Source of the DNA: Hydrogenophaga sp.
GTDB lineage: Bacteria > Pseudomonadota > Gammaproteobacteria > Burkholderiales > Burkholderiaceae_C
Length of the DNA: 64,000 nt
Direction of reading: 5' to 3'
Assembly (NCBI RefSeq): GCF_019635465.1
Contig: NZ_JAHBZK010000006.1
Span: 62,001-126,000, forward strand
The notes beneath the pieces are model-generated. The model was given only the letters and a program-made list of their open reading frames with translations. It was not told the origin of the DNA and did no database searches. Below are positions 34,515 to 50,245 of this stretch, one piece after another; within the stretch, counting starts at the first letter, position 1, and every line of letters begins with the position of its first letter. Both the position numbers and the translations under genes were made by a program.

Positions 34515-36022
34515 GGCACAGGCAGGTTGCCCAGGTTCAGCCAGAAGATCGAACCTTCACCGGGTTCGCAGGTGGCCCGCACGCTACCACCGTGGCGCTG
34601 CACGATACGACTCACGATGGCCAGGCCCATCCCCAGGCCGGGAAGCGTGGGGTCGGTGTGTACCCGCTGAAAAGGCAGGAACATCTGCTGCGCCAGGGCC
34701 GGGTCGAAGCCCATGCCGTTGTCGCGTATGCGGTACGCGCCGGTGGCGGTGTCGTGGTCCACATGGATGGTGGGGTGCGCTGCGCCGCGAGAGAACTTGA
34801 CCGCGTTGTCCAGCAAGTGCTGCATGGCCTGGCGCAACAAGGTCGGATCGCCATAAGCATCGGGCAGATCGTGGACGTGGCAGGTCACACCGGCATCGGG
34901 CAAGCCCAGCATGACCGCGGTTTCGTGCACCAGCGCCGCCATGTCGATGGTGCAGGGGTGCAGGTTGCAGCGCACCACCTGCGTCCACTCCAGCAGACCG
35001 GTGAGCATGTGGCCCATGCGAGCGGAGGCGCCCACGATGCGGTCGACGGCCTGCTGGCCGGCGGGGCTGAGCTGGTGGCGTTCGTGGTCGCGCACCAGCG
35101 CCGCAAAGCCGTTGATCGAGCGCAGTGGGGTGCGCAGGTCGTGGGCCATGGAGTAGGCCATGGCTTCGAGGTCGCGCAGTGTCTGCTCCAGGTCGGCCGT
35201 GCGCTCGGTCACACGCCGTTCAAGCGAGGCATTGAGGGCTTCGATCTCGGCCTGCGCCTCGCGCTGTTCGGTGGCGTCGGAGGTGAAGCCGTACCAGAGC
35301 ACGCTGCCCGAGGGCTCGTGTACCGGAATCGCATCGACCTGGTGCCAGCGCTGCTGGCCGTCTGGCAGGCAGACCCGAAAGGAAAAGCGCCAGACCTGTC
35401 CCTCGTGCGCCGCGGCTTCGCGCAGGCTGGCCTGCAGCACTGGCAGGTCTTGCGGATGAACACGCGCAAACAGCGCCCGCGCGTCGTCGGTGCGTTCGTC
35501 GGGCCGCAGCTGCAGCATCTGGCGCGCGACCTCGCTGATGAAGACAAAGGTGGATCGGTTGTCCGGCGTCACACGCGCCAGGTACATGATGCCGGGCACG
35601 CGCGAGGCGATGCGCTGCAACAGGCTGTTCTGCTCCGCCAGCCGGGCGAGTGTCTGGGCTTCGGCCTCGGCGTCGACGATGTTGACCAGCAGCCATTCTT
35701 CACCCATGAGCGGGAGCACCGTGGAGTGAAATCGGGCGTGGCGCTGGCCGGGTTTGCCTTTTCGCAGCACGTGGATGCGCCCGGGCTCGGCCAGGCGGGC
35801 CAGAAAACTCTGGCGGTCCGCGTTGTCGTCCCAGACGCCGAGCTCGACGGTGGTGCGGCCCAGGGCGTCTTCGCGCGCAATGCCCAGCATGTCGCACCAG
35901 CCGTCGCTGACCGCCAGCAGCCGACCGTCGGCGCGTCGCGTCACCGCCAGCGCACCCGGCATGGCGTTGAAGAAGGCGAGCCAGTGGGCGGCGTCGATGG
36001 TGGGGCGTGCGGTGGAATCCAT
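34505..36022 (-). CDS. PAS-domain histidine kinase, soluble
   Basis: 505 residues with no membrane segment. PAS 1 (about 12-118, FNAMPGALAVTRRADGRLL), PAS 2 (about 135-255, ending SDATEQREAQ), a coiled-coil linker, then the kinase core: H-box YSMAHDLRTPL (His294), N-box LLDNAVKFS, DNGMGFDP and GLGMGLAIVS. It is cytoplasmic, so it senses an internal signal, perhaps redox or ligand bound by PAS. No receiver is fused. The lone receiver at 37448 is the closest candidate partner, one gene away. Confidence 0.93.
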   Translation of the reverse strand: MDSTARPTIDAAHWLAFFNAMPGALAVTRRADGRLLAVSDGWCDMLGIAREDALGRTTVELGVWDDNADRQSFLARLAEPGRIHVLRKGKPGQRHARFHSTVLPLMGEEWLLVNIVDAEAEAQTLARLAEQNSLLQRIASRVPGIMYLARVTPDNRSTFVFISEVARQMLQLRPDERTDDARALFARVHPQDLPVLQASLREAAAHEGQVWRFSFRVCLPDGQQRWHQVDAIPVHEPSGSVLWYGFTSDATEQREAQAEIEALNASLERRVTERTADLEQTLRDLEAMAYSMAHDLRTPLRSINGFAALVRDHERHQLSPAGQQAVDRIVGASARMGHMLTGLLEWTQVVRCNLHPCTIDMAALVHETAVMLGLPDAGVTCHVHDLPDAYGDPTLLRQAMQHLLDNAVKFSRGAAHPTIHVDHDTATGAYRIRDNGMGFDPALAQQMFLPFQRVHTDPTLPGLGMGLAIVSRIVQRHGGSVRATCEPGEGSIFWLNLGNLPVPQD

Positions 36023-36155
36023 GTCGGGTTTGCGGACAGGGTATGCACAGTGCGTGCCCGAGCGTAGGGGCGGGGCCGGTTTGTGTCACCCACGCTTTGC
36101 CCGGTTGACACGGCGTCATGGGGTTGTCGCACGCCCACCATAGGCTTGGCGGCGC

Positions 36156-37334
36156 ATGGTCATCGCGGAGTCGCCCTTGCGTCACATCGATCTCGTCTAT
36201 TTCAATGCCGGTGGCGGCCACCGGGCGTCGGCGCAGGCGCTGCAAAGCGTGCTGACAGAGCTCGATCTGCCCTGGTCGGTGCGGCTGGTCAACCTGTTCG
36301 AGGTGCTCGATCCCTGCGATCGCTTTCGCCGCCTGACCGGCCTGGCCCCCGAGGATTGGTACAACCGCCGACTGGCCCGGGGCTGGACGATGGGCATGGC
36401 GCAGGAGCTCAAGTTGCTGCAGGGCGCCATCCGCATGGCCCACCCGGCCCTGGTCGGTCGCCTGGACGCCCACTGGCGGCGCACGCGCCCCGACATGGTG
36501 GTTTCGCTGATCCCCAACTTCAACCGGGCCTTGTTCGACGGCCTGGCCCTGGCCCGCCCGGGTGCGCCGATGGTGACCATCCTCACCGACCTGGCCGACC
36601 ATCCACCCCACTTCTGGATCGAGCGCGGCCAGGCCCAGCACTTCGTGTGCGGCAGCGAACGCGCGGTCATGCAGGCGCTGGCCAGCGGCCACGCGCCCCA
36701 GCGCGTGCACGCCACCAGCGGCATGATCCTGCGCCCGTCGTTCTACCTGCCACCCGTTGGCGACCGCGCCAGCGAGCGCCGCCGCCACGGCCTCGACCCG
36801 TCCCGCCCCACGGGGCTGGTGCTGTTCGGTGGGCACGGCTCCAAGGCCATGCTGACCATTGCCCGCCACCTGCCCGATGTGCAGCTCATCCTGCTGTGCG
36901 GCCACAACCAGGCGCTGGCGCGGCGGCTGCAGGCGCTGCCGGCCGGCGCCCCGCGGCACGTGGTCGGCTTCACGCCCGAGGTGCAGCGCTACATGGACAT
37001 GGCCGACTTCTTCATCGGCAAGCCCGGCCCGGGCAGCATCAGCGAGGCGGTGCGGCGGGGCCTGCCGGTGATCGTGGTGGACAACGCCTGGACCATGCCG
37101 CAGGAGCGCTACAACCCCCAGTGGGTAAACGAACACGGCGTGGGCGTGGTGCACCACAGCCACCGGACGGTGGACCGCGCGGTGCAGACGCTGCTGGCGG
37201 ATCTGGACGGCTACCGTGCGCGCGCCCGCGCCATGCACAACCGGGCCCTGTTCGAGATACCGCAGATCCTGGCCCGGGTACTGGCCGCGCACACGCCGGT
37301 GTGCGAGCCCGCTGGCGCGGGCGCACCCGGCTGA
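36156..37334 (+). CDS. MGDG-synthase-like glycosyltransferase
   Basis: 392 residues. The N-terminal half is the MGDG synthase domain: HIDLVYFNAGGGHRASAQAL near residue 10, then NLFEVLDPCDRFRR. The C-terminal half is a GT28-type domain with LFGGHGSKAML, FTPEVQRYMDMADF and the nucleotide-sugar site IGKPGPGSISEA. Family members move a sugar from a UDP-sugar to diacylglycerol or a related membrane lipid and work at the inner membrane. There is no membrane helix; binding is peripheral. Some bacteria use such lipids when phosphate is short, but nothing here shows that regulation. Sugar donor and acceptor are unknown. Confidence 0.87.
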   Translation: MVIAESPLRHIDLVYFNAGGGHRASAQALQSVLTELDLPWSVRLVNLFEVLDPCDRFRRLTGLAPEDWYNRRLARGWTMGMAQELKLLQGAIRMAHPALVGRLDAHWRRTRPDMVVSLIPNFNRALFDGLALARPGAPMVTILTDLADHPPHFWIERGQAQHFVCGSERAVMQALASGHAPQRVHATSGMILRPSFYLPPVGDRASERRRHGLDPSRPTGLVLFGGHGSKAMLTIARHLPDVQLILLCGHNQALARRLQALPAGAPRHVVGFTPEVQRYMDMADFFIGKPGPGSISEAVRRGLPVIVVDNAWTMPQERYNPQWVNEHGVGVVHHSHRTVDRAVQTLLADLDGYRARARAMHNRALFEIPQILARVLAAHTPVCEPAGAGAPG

Positions 37335-37447
37335 GGCGGCCACCCGCCCGCCAACCGCGACCTTGCGCGCGCCCGGGTTGCCGGGGTAGCGCCCGCTGCA
37401 CGTACATTGCGCCCTGAGCCACCCACGTCCCGGCTCAAGGAGCCCGA

Positions 37448-37840
37448 ATGTCCCTGCGCGTGATGATGGTCGACGACAACGAGAGCGACCTGCTGTTCAC
37501 CCGTGTCACGCTGCAGCGCTGCGGCGTGCCCTGCGAAGTGATCGAGTTCGAGCGCGCGCAGGACGCATTGGCGCACCTGGCCGCCGACCCGCGGCATGGC
37601 GTGCGCGTGGTCCTGCTGGACATCAACATGCCGGTGATGGACGGCTTTGCCTTCCTGGACGCTTTTGAAGCGCTGGCACCCGACTTGCGTGCGCAGACGG
37701 CGGTGATCATGCTGTCTTCGTCGTCCGACCCGGGTGACCGCGCGCGTGCCCAGACCTACGCCAGTGTGGCCGGCTACCTGACCAAACCACTGGACCGCGC
37801 CGAGGCGGCAAAGCTGCTCGAGCGCTTCGAGACGCAGTGA
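37448..37840 (+). CDS. Single-domain response regulator
   Basis: 130 residues: only a receiver domain. The acidic pair is VDDNESD near residue 8, the phospho-acceptor is Asp58 in LLDINMP, and the switch Ser/Thr and Lys are in IMLSSSSDP and YLTKPLDR. Such stand-alone receivers act as phosphate shuttles or sinks in relays, or bind a target directly. The group with NESDLLF...R resembles the Rcp1-like type. Candidate kinases are the PAS kinase at 34505-36022 or the large hybrid kinase that follows 230 bases downstream. Confidence 0.93.
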   Translation: MSLRVMMVDDNESDLLFTRVTLQRCGVPCEVIEFERAQDALAHLAADPRHGVRVVLLDINMPVMDGFAFLDAFEALAPDLRAQTAVIMLSSSSDPGDRARAQTYASVAGYLTKPLDRAEAAKLLERFETQ

Positions 37841-38070
37841 ACGGACGGTCCCCGATCCGTCGCGCGCCCATGACCACTGGTCGAATTGGGCGGTTGAAGA
37901 CCTTCTTCTCCGCGTTTGGCTGCCGATGTGGTCCGTTAGTGTTCGCCTGGGGTGGCGTGCTCGGTCGCGGGCCCCTGGAAAGTACCGGCCCGGGGCCGCG
38001 GTTGGTCAACCGACGCCCGCACCGGCACGTTGTCGTTGGCATGCTGGCCATCTGGCCGAAGGAAATCTGA

Positions 38071-44390
<6,320 letters not shown>

Positions 44391-44394
<4 letters not shown>

Positions 44395-45587
44395 CGGACG
44401 CCGACAACACCCCCAACATCCTGATCGTCGACGACGACCCCGGCATGGTGCAGGCCCTGGCCAAGGCCCTGCGCCCGCTGGGCCGCCTGCGCTTTGCCAC
44501 CCAGGGCAGCGACGCTCTGCGCCTGATGGCCGAAAGCTGCCCGGACCTAGTGTTGCTCGACGCGCAGATGCCGGGGCTGTCGGGCTTTGACGTGCTCGAC
44601 GCCATCAAGGCCGACCCCGCCACCGCCGACCTGCCGGTGATCATGGTCACCAGCCACGCCGAAGCCGACTTCGAGCAGGCCGGGCTGGAGAAGGGCGCCG
44701 CCGACTTCATCGCCAAGCCCATCCACCCGGCCATCGTGCAGGCCCGCGCGCGCACGCAGTTGCGCCTGAAGCTGGCCAACGATCAGCTCAAGCAGATGTC
44801 GGCCACCGACCGGCAGAACCTGGACCTGGCGCTGGGCGAGCTGCGTGAAAGCCACGAGCGGCTGCAGCGCACCGCCGATGAACTCCGCCTGGCCAACGAC
44901 AGCCTGGTGCAGTTCGTGCGCATCGCCTCGCACGACCTGCGCGAGCCGCTCAACACCATCACGCAGTTCGTGGGCTTGCTGGACGAAGACCACGCCCGGC
45001 TGTTGCCGCCCGAGGCGAGGCAGTACCTGTTTCTGGTGTTGCGCGCCGGCGCGCGCATGCGCACCTTGCTCGACGACGTGGTGCGCTACGCGCGCATCCA
45101 GGCCGGCGAGACCGAAGACCCGGTGCCAGTGCCCCTCGACAGGGTGCTGGCGGAACTGCGCGACGCGCTGGCCGCGCGCATCGCGGCCACCGACGCCGAC
45201 ATCGTGGTGGAGCCGCTGCCCACGGTGATCGGCAACGAGAGCCTGCTGACGCTGATGTTCCAGAACCTGCTCACCAACGCGATGAAGTTCATCCCGCCTG
45301 GGCGCTCTCCGCGTGTCACGGTTCGGTCACAGGTGGCCGAGGGGCGGGTCGACATCCGCGTCTGCGACAACGGCATCGGCATCCCCCCTGAACTGCGCGA
45401 CCGACTGTTCCAGCCCTTCCAACGGTTGCACCGCAAGAGCGAGTACGAAGGCACGGGCCTGGGACTGGCCCTGGCGCGCCAGATCGCCGAGTCGCACGGC
45501 GGAGACATTGCGGTGGAGGACGGCCCGGACGCGCAAGGGGCGTGCTTCGTGGTGAGCCTGCCACTGGGTGGCGTGAAAGACGCCTGA
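44391..45587 (+). CDS. Receiver-histidine kinase fusion
   Basis: 398 residues. Order is reversed from a normal hybrid: receiver first (Asp57 in LVLLDAQMP, Lys in FIAKPI), a coiled-coil (about 118-170), then the kinase core with H-box RIASHDLREPL (His181), N-box LLTNAMKF, CDNGIGIPPEL and GTGLGLALARQI. There is no membrane helix. In such proteins the receiver sets kinase activity, so this one may be switched by phosphate from the hybrid kinase encoded just upstream (ATGA overlap). The H-box has E rather than T before P (REPL), as in the bacteriophytochrome-like HWE-adjacent group. Confidence 0.92.
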
Positions 45588-45649
45588 ACCGGGTCACTTG
45601 CCCCGGTTGGACGCGACAGCCCACCCTGCCGTCGTCCAGAATCGCACCG

Positions 45650-46669
45650 ATGACCGCGAACAAGCGCAAGAGGCAAGGAGACTGGCGCAGCGCCTGGCTG
45701 GTGGGCGCGCTCGCATGCCTGTTGGCGCTGGGCGGTTGCGACCGCACGCCAACGGCGCCGATGGCGGTGGGACTCAACGCCTGGGTCGGTTTCGACCCCC
45801 TGGTGCTGGCGCGCGACCGGCAACTGCTGGACGGTGACCTCGTCAAAGTGGTGGAGCTGCCCTCGGGCACCGAAGTCCAGCGCGCGCTGGAGAACGGCCT
45901 GCTCGACGCCGCCGCCATGACGCTGGATGAAACCATGCGCATGGTCGATGCGGGCCTGCCACTGCGCATCGTGGCCCTGCTGGACACCTCGCACGGTGCC
46001 GACATGATCGTGGCGCATCCCGCCATCAAGCGCCCCGAGGACTTGCGCGACCAGTTCGTGGCCGTGGAAGGCAGCTCGGTGGGCGCCCTGCTGCTGTACC
46101 GCATGTTGCAGACCACCCAGATGCCGCGCGGCGCCATCAAGGTCGTCAATCTCGACGTCAACACCCACCTGGCTGCCCTGCGCGACGGCAGTGTGGCGGC
46201 GGCCGTCACCTACGCGCCCTTGTCGGTGGCCATGATCGAAGCCGGCTATCGGCCAGTGTTCACCAGCCGCGACATCGCTGGCGAGATCGTCGATGTGCTG
46301 GTGGTTCGCCAGGACGTACTCAACACCCGCCCTGGCGCGGTCGACGCCCTGTTGCGTGGGTGGGGGGCCGGCGTAGACGCCCTGCGCACCGACCCGACCA
46401 GTGCAGGCGACGCGTTGTCGCGGGGTACCGGCATGCGTGCGCCCGCCTACCTGTCGGTGCTGGAGGGGTTGCAATTGCTTTCCCTGGCCGAAGGCATGCT
46501 GCGTCTGCAGACCCAGGACAAAGCCGTGTACGAGCGCTCGCAACGCGTGGGCAAGGCGCTCGAAGACATCGGCCTGGTGCGCCAGGCCCGGCCCTTGGCC
46601 GAACTGGTCGACCTGGCGCCCTTGCAGCGGGTGCTGGCCGACACGGTCCCGGGGGGCGTGTCGAAATGA
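45650..46669 (+). CDS. NMT1-like periplasmic binding lipoprotein, no ABC partner
   Basis: 339 residues. A lipoprotein signal (LVGALACLLALGGC; the lipobox Cys is about residue 30) anchors it. The rest is an NMT1/SsuA/TauA-type binding protein: VGLNAWVGFDPLVLARDRQL, the two-lobe core LENGLLDAAAMTLDE, and FVAVEGSSVGALLLYRML. No permease or ATPase gene is near; instead it overlaps the start of a histidine kinase gene. I infer it is the ligand-binding subunit of a sensor, not of a transporter. NMT1-like proteins bind small sulfonates, thiamine precursors or amines, which narrows but does not settle the ligand. Confidence 0.88.
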   Translation: MTANKRKRQGDWRSAWLVGALACLLALGGCDRTPTAPMAVGLNAWVGFDPLVLARDRQLLDGDLVKVVELPSGTEVQRALENGLLDAAAMTLDETMRMVDAGLPLRIVALLDTSHGADMIVAHPAIKRPEDLRDQFVAVEGSSVGALLLYRMLQTTQMPRGAIKVVNLDVNTHLAALRDGSVAAAVTYAPLSVAMIEAGYRPVFTSRDIAGEIVDVLVVRQDVLNTRPGAVDALLRGWGAGVDALRTDPTSAGDALSRGTGMRAPAYLSVLEGLQLLSLAEGMLRLQTQDKAVYERSQRVGKALEDIGLVRQARPLAELVDLAPLQRVLADTVPGGVSK

Positions 46670-49314
46670 TCTGGCGCACCCGCCTCTGGGCGCCGCCGGG
46701 CCGTTGGCTGGCGCCCATGTTGCTGGCCCTGTTTGCCTTGCTGGCCACCGGCGTGAGCTACGTGGACGGACTGAGTCACGTGCAGGGCGAAGTCGAAGCG
46801 GCCGAACTGCGCCGGCTGCGCGAGCGACTGGCAGTGGAGCAAAGTCGGCTGTTGCTCTACAGCGAACCGAATGGGGTGCACATGGTGCGCGGCGTCGTCG
46901 GCGGCATGGGCCTGTACCAGGGCATGCAGGCGGCGTTCCTGTTGGCCGATGGCGATCGCATCGCGGCCTCGCTGGTGCGCGCCGACATCGATCGGCGCTT
47001 CCAAGAGGTGCTGGCCGAGCGCCCTGCGCTGGCGCCACTGGGCAGCATGCCCTCGGTGGCCTCGGCATCGCAGGCGATCCAGTTGTGGGTGGTGCCCGGT
47101 GGTCAGCAGATCACCGGCCGGGTGCCGTTTGCCAATGGGCGCGAGCTGCAGGTGCTGGTCGATCTGTCGCAGCCACTGGCCGAGCGCCGGCAGGTGCTGG
47201 TGCGCGAGGTGTTGCGCGAATCGCTGCTGCTGTTGCTGCTGGTGGTGCTGCTGGCGGTGGTGATGCACGTGATCTGGTTTCGCCGCGCGCGGCATCTGTC
47301 GGCGACACTGGCGGCACTGGGTGAAGGCCGGCTGGATCAGCGCAGTGGCCTGCGCGGGCGCGACGAGCTGGCGCACATCGGCGCCGAGGCCGATCGCATG
47401 GCGGAGCGGCTGCAGAAGCAGCAGCAACAACTGCAGCACCTGTATGCACTGGTCGACCGCTCGCCGGCGGTGGTGATCGAATGGGCCAACCGCCCTGGCT
47501 GGCCCATGACCTACCTCAGCCAGAACGTGTCGCAGTGGGGCTACACGGCCGAGCAACTGCTGGCGGGCGTGGTCGACTGGGACGACTTGGTGCACCCGGA
47601 CGACCTGGTCCGCATGAACACCGAGATCGCCGCCCACTGGGCCGCGGGTCGCAACGAGTACCGTCAGGAATACCGCTTGCGCTGCGCGGATGGGCACTAC
47701 GTGTGGATCGAAGACCGCACCTCGATCGCCCGCCGCAGCGATGGCGAGATCGACAGCATCAGCGGCATCCTGCTCGACGTGACGGCGCAGAAGCAGGCCG
47801 AGCTGTCGCTGCGCGAACAAAGCGAGGTGCAGCGTTTGTTCTACGAGCTGCCCTTCATCGGCATGGCGATCTCGTCGCCGCAGAGCAAACAGTGGCTGCA
47901 AGTGAACGACCGCCTGTGCGAGATCCTGGGCTACTCGCGCGAGCAACTGCTCAGCCGGCCCTGGACGGACATGACGCCTCAACCGGACCGCGACCAGAAC
48001 CTGGACCTGCTGGCCGAAATGCTGGCCGGTCGCACCGACCACTACGCCATGGCCAAGCGCTTCGTGCGCGGGGACGGCCGCATCGTGCACACCGAGATCG
48101 ACGTGCGCGCCGTGCGTCTGGCCGACGGCACCCTGCACCGCCTGTTTGCCACGGTGCAGGACGTGACCGAACGCCGGCGCGCCAGTGAGGCACTCAGCGA
48201 GCAGAAGGCCTTGCTCGAACAGGCCGAGGGCCTGGCCGGACTGGGCAGCTGGCGCTTCGACTCGAGCGATTCAGAGGTGTGGTGGTCGGCGCAGATGTTC
48301 CACAACATCGGACGCGACGCGGCCCTGGGGCCGCCACCCACGCTGGACGACTACATCGCCTGCCTGCACCCGGACGATCAGGCTGCCGTGCGGGCCTTCA
48401 TGGTGTCGGCCGCTGCGGACGAGCAGGTGCTCCATGCCGAATTCCGCCGTCACCCCGAACTGGGTGCCGAGCGCTGGTTCCGCGCCAGCATGCAACGACG
48501 GCGCAACCCGGACGGCGGCTGGCGCTCGTCGGGAACACTGCTCGACATCACGCCGCTCAAGCAGGCGCAGTTCGAGCTTCAACGCACCAACGAAGAACTG
48601 GAGCGGCGCGTGAACGAGCGCACCGAGCAGCTCAGCGAGGCCAACCGCGAACTGGAGGCCTTCACCTACAGCGTGTCGCACGACCTGAAGGCACCGCTGC
48701 GCGGCATCGATGGCTACAGCCAGTTGCTGGAGGAGGAATACACGGGCGTGCTCGACGAGGAGGCCCAAGGCTTCATCCGCCGCATCCGCCGCGGCGTCCA
48801 GCAGATGGGCACCCTGATCAACGACTTGCTGACCTACTCGCGCATGGAGCGGCGCACCATGGAGCGCCAGCCGGTGGACCTGGCGGCCACGGTTCGACTG
48901 GTGCTGGAGGAATACGCCGCCGACATCGAGCGCACGCAGGCCCGACTGGACGTCGACGTGCCCGAGCTGTTCGTGGCGCTCGACAAGGAAGGCTTGACGG
49001 TGGTGTTGCGCAACCTGGTGGGCAATGCGCTCAAGTTCACCCGCCCGGGCGAGACGCCGCTGGTGCAGATTGGGCTGCGCCAAGACGACAAACACCACAC
49101 TTTGTGGGTGCGCGATCACGGTGTGGGCTTCGATATGAAGTACCACGAGCGGATTTTCGGTATCTTCCAGCGTCTGCAACGCGCCGAAGACTTTCCAGGT
49201 ACCGGCGTCGGGCTGGCGCTGGTGGCCAAGGCCATGCAGCGCATGGGTGGTCGGGTGTGGGCCGAGAGCCAGCCGGGCCAGGGCGCCACGTTCTTTCTGG
49301 AGTTCCCCGCATGA
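46666..49314 (+). CDS. Membrane PAS histidine kinase coupled to binding lipoprotein
   Basis: 882 residues. Membrane helices at about 15-33 and 190-210 enclose a periplasmic domain of about 155 residues. A HAMP-like linker is followed by three PAS domains (about 260-385, 395-510, 520-630), a coil, and the kinase core with H-box YSVSHDLKAPL (His672), N-box LVGNALKFT, DHGVGFDM and GTGVGLALVAKA. The ATG overlaps the lipoprotein stop by four bases, and the following receiver gene overlaps its own stop (ATGA). The three genes make a likely sensor, kinase and output unit. The periplasmic domain would contact the ligand-bound lipoprotein. Confidence 0.93.
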   Translation: MIWRTRLWAPPGRWLAPMLLALFALLATGVSYVDGLSHVQGEVEAAELRRLRERLAVEQSRLLLYSEPNGVHMVRGVVGGMGLYQGMQAAFLLADGDRIAASLVRADIDRRFQEVLAERPALAPLGSMPSVASASQAIQLWVVPGGQQITGRVPFANGRELQVLVDLSQPLAERRQVLVREVLRESLLLLLLVVLLAVVMHVIWFRRARHLSATLAALGEGRLDQRSGLRGRDELAHIGAEADRMAERLQKQQQQLQHLYALVDRSPAVVIEWANRPGWPMTYLSQNVSQWGYTAEQLLAGVVDWDDLVHPDDLVRMNTEIAAHWAAGRNEYRQEYRLRCADGHYVWIEDRTSIARRSDGEIDSISGILLDVTAQKQAELSLREQSEVQRLFYELPFIGMAISSPQSKQWLQVNDRLCEILGYSREQLLSRPWTDMTPQPDRDQNLDLLAEMLAGRTDHYAMAKRFVRGDGRIVHTEIDVRAVRLADGTLHRLFATVQDVTERRRASEALSEQKALLEQAEGLAGLGSWRFDSSDSEVWWSAQMFHNIGRDAALGPPPTLDDYIACLHPDDQAAVRAFMVSAAADEQVLHAEFRRHPELGAERWFRASMQRRRNPDGGWRSSGTLLDITPLKQAQFELQRTNEELERRVNERTEQLSEANRELEAFTYSVSHDLKAPLRGIDGYSQLLEEEYTGVLDEEAQGFIRRIRRGVQQMGTLINDLLTYSRMERRTMERQPVDLAATVRLVLEEYAADIERTQARLDVDVPELFVALDKEGLTVVLRNLVGNALKFTRPGETPLVQIGLRQDDKHHTLWVRDHGVGFDMKYHERIFGIFQRLQRAEDFPGTGVGLALVAKAMQRMGGRVWAESQPGQGATFFLEFPA

Positions 49315-49745
49315 GCACGAGTCCCGCCGCCTTGCCGCCGATTCTGCTGGTCGAGGACAACCCCATGGACCTGGACCTCACGCTGCGCGCCTTCAGCAAA
49401 CGCCGGCTCAGCAACCCGATCGAGGTGGCGCGCGACGGCGAAGAGGCGCTGGCCTGGTTGCCCCGGTGGGAAGCCGGCGAGACCATGCCGGCCGTGGTCC
49501 TGCTCGACATCAACCTGCCGCGAGTCTCCGGTCTGGAAGTGCTCAAGGCCTTCAAGGACCACGAACTGGCGCGCCGCATTCCGGTGGTGGTGCTCACATC
49601 GTCACGCGACGACCGCGACCTCAAGGCGGCCTACGATATCGGCGTCAACTCGTACATTGAAAAACCGGTGAGCTTCAACAAGTTCATCGAAGTCGCCGAA
49701 CACATCGAGGTCTATTGGTGTGTGCTCAACGAGCGACCTCACTGA
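49311..49745 (+). CDS. Single-domain response regulator
   Basis: 144 residues: a receiver only. Acidic pocket VEDNPMD, phospho-acceptor Asp66 in LLDINLP, Thr in VVLTSSRDD and Lys in YIEKPVSF. Its type (DNPMDLDL...R) is the Rcp1/CheY-like class often paired with PAS or phytochrome kinases. ATGA overlap with the kinase gene makes them partners. There is no output domain, so the effect must go through another protein. Confidence 0.93.
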   Translation: MSTSPAALPPILLVEDNPMDLDLTLRAFSKRRLSNPIEVARDGEEALAWLPRWEAGETMPAVVLLDINLPRVSGLEVLKAFKDHELARRIPVVVLTSSRDDRDLKAAYDIGVNSYIEKPVSFNKFIEVAEHIEVYWCVLNERPH

Positions 49746-49759
49746 CTGGAACCCTTCGC

Positions 49760-50194
49760 ATGCACAAAATCCTGATTCCCCTGGACGGAACGCCGCAGGC
49801 CATGAGCGCCGTTCACCATGTCCTGACGCTGGTGGGTGCCGGCCTCAAGGCGCGCTGCGTGCTCATCAACGTGCAGGAGAGCGCCAGCCTCTACGAGGTG
49901 GTGACCGCGCACGACCCGGCGGTGCTGCAGCGCGTCGCCCAGGAGGCGGGCCGCGACCAGATCAAGCCGGCGCAACAGCTGCTCTCGGCCGCGGGCGTGC
50001 CGCACGAACACGAGGTGGTGCTCATGGGCGACGTGGCGCAGGCCTTGCGCGACGCCGCGGAGCGCCACGACGTGCAGTCCATTGTGATGGGGGCGGGCGC
50101 GTCTGGCCTCGCCAAACGCGTGCTGGGCTCGGTCACGCTCGACCTGGTGCAGTGGGCGCCGGTGCCGGTGACGGTCGTTCGCGAAGCGGACTGA
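49760..50194 (+). CDS. Universal stress protein (UspA family)
   Basis: 144 residues, the family length. UspA fold: MHKILIPLDGTPQAMSA at the first strand and the nucleotide-binding tail GAGASGLAKRVLGSV (the G-2x-G-9x-G(S/T) motif is close to canonical), so it should bind ATP. Fifteen bases separate it from the receiver gene, so it may be co-transcribed with that signalling unit and could be its output. The function of most Usp proteins is stress survival by unknown means. Confidence 0.9.
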   Translation: MHKILIPLDGTPQAMSAVHHVLTLVGAGLKARCVLINVQESASLYEVVTAHDPAVLQRVAQEAGRDQIKPAQQLLSAAGVPHEHEVVLMGDVAQALRDAAERHDVQSIVMGAGASGLAKRVLGSVTLDLVQWAPVPVTVVREAD

Positions 50195-50245
50195 GGGCAG
50201 TCCCTTTCAGGCGCGATTAAGCCCCGTGCCTCAGACTGACGGCCC

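Noticed and set aside
45587-45608. Hairpin AACCGGG/CCCGGTT after the receiver-kinase gene
   Set aside because: Seven-base stem with an eight-base loop and no T-run; it could be chance in GC-rich DNA.
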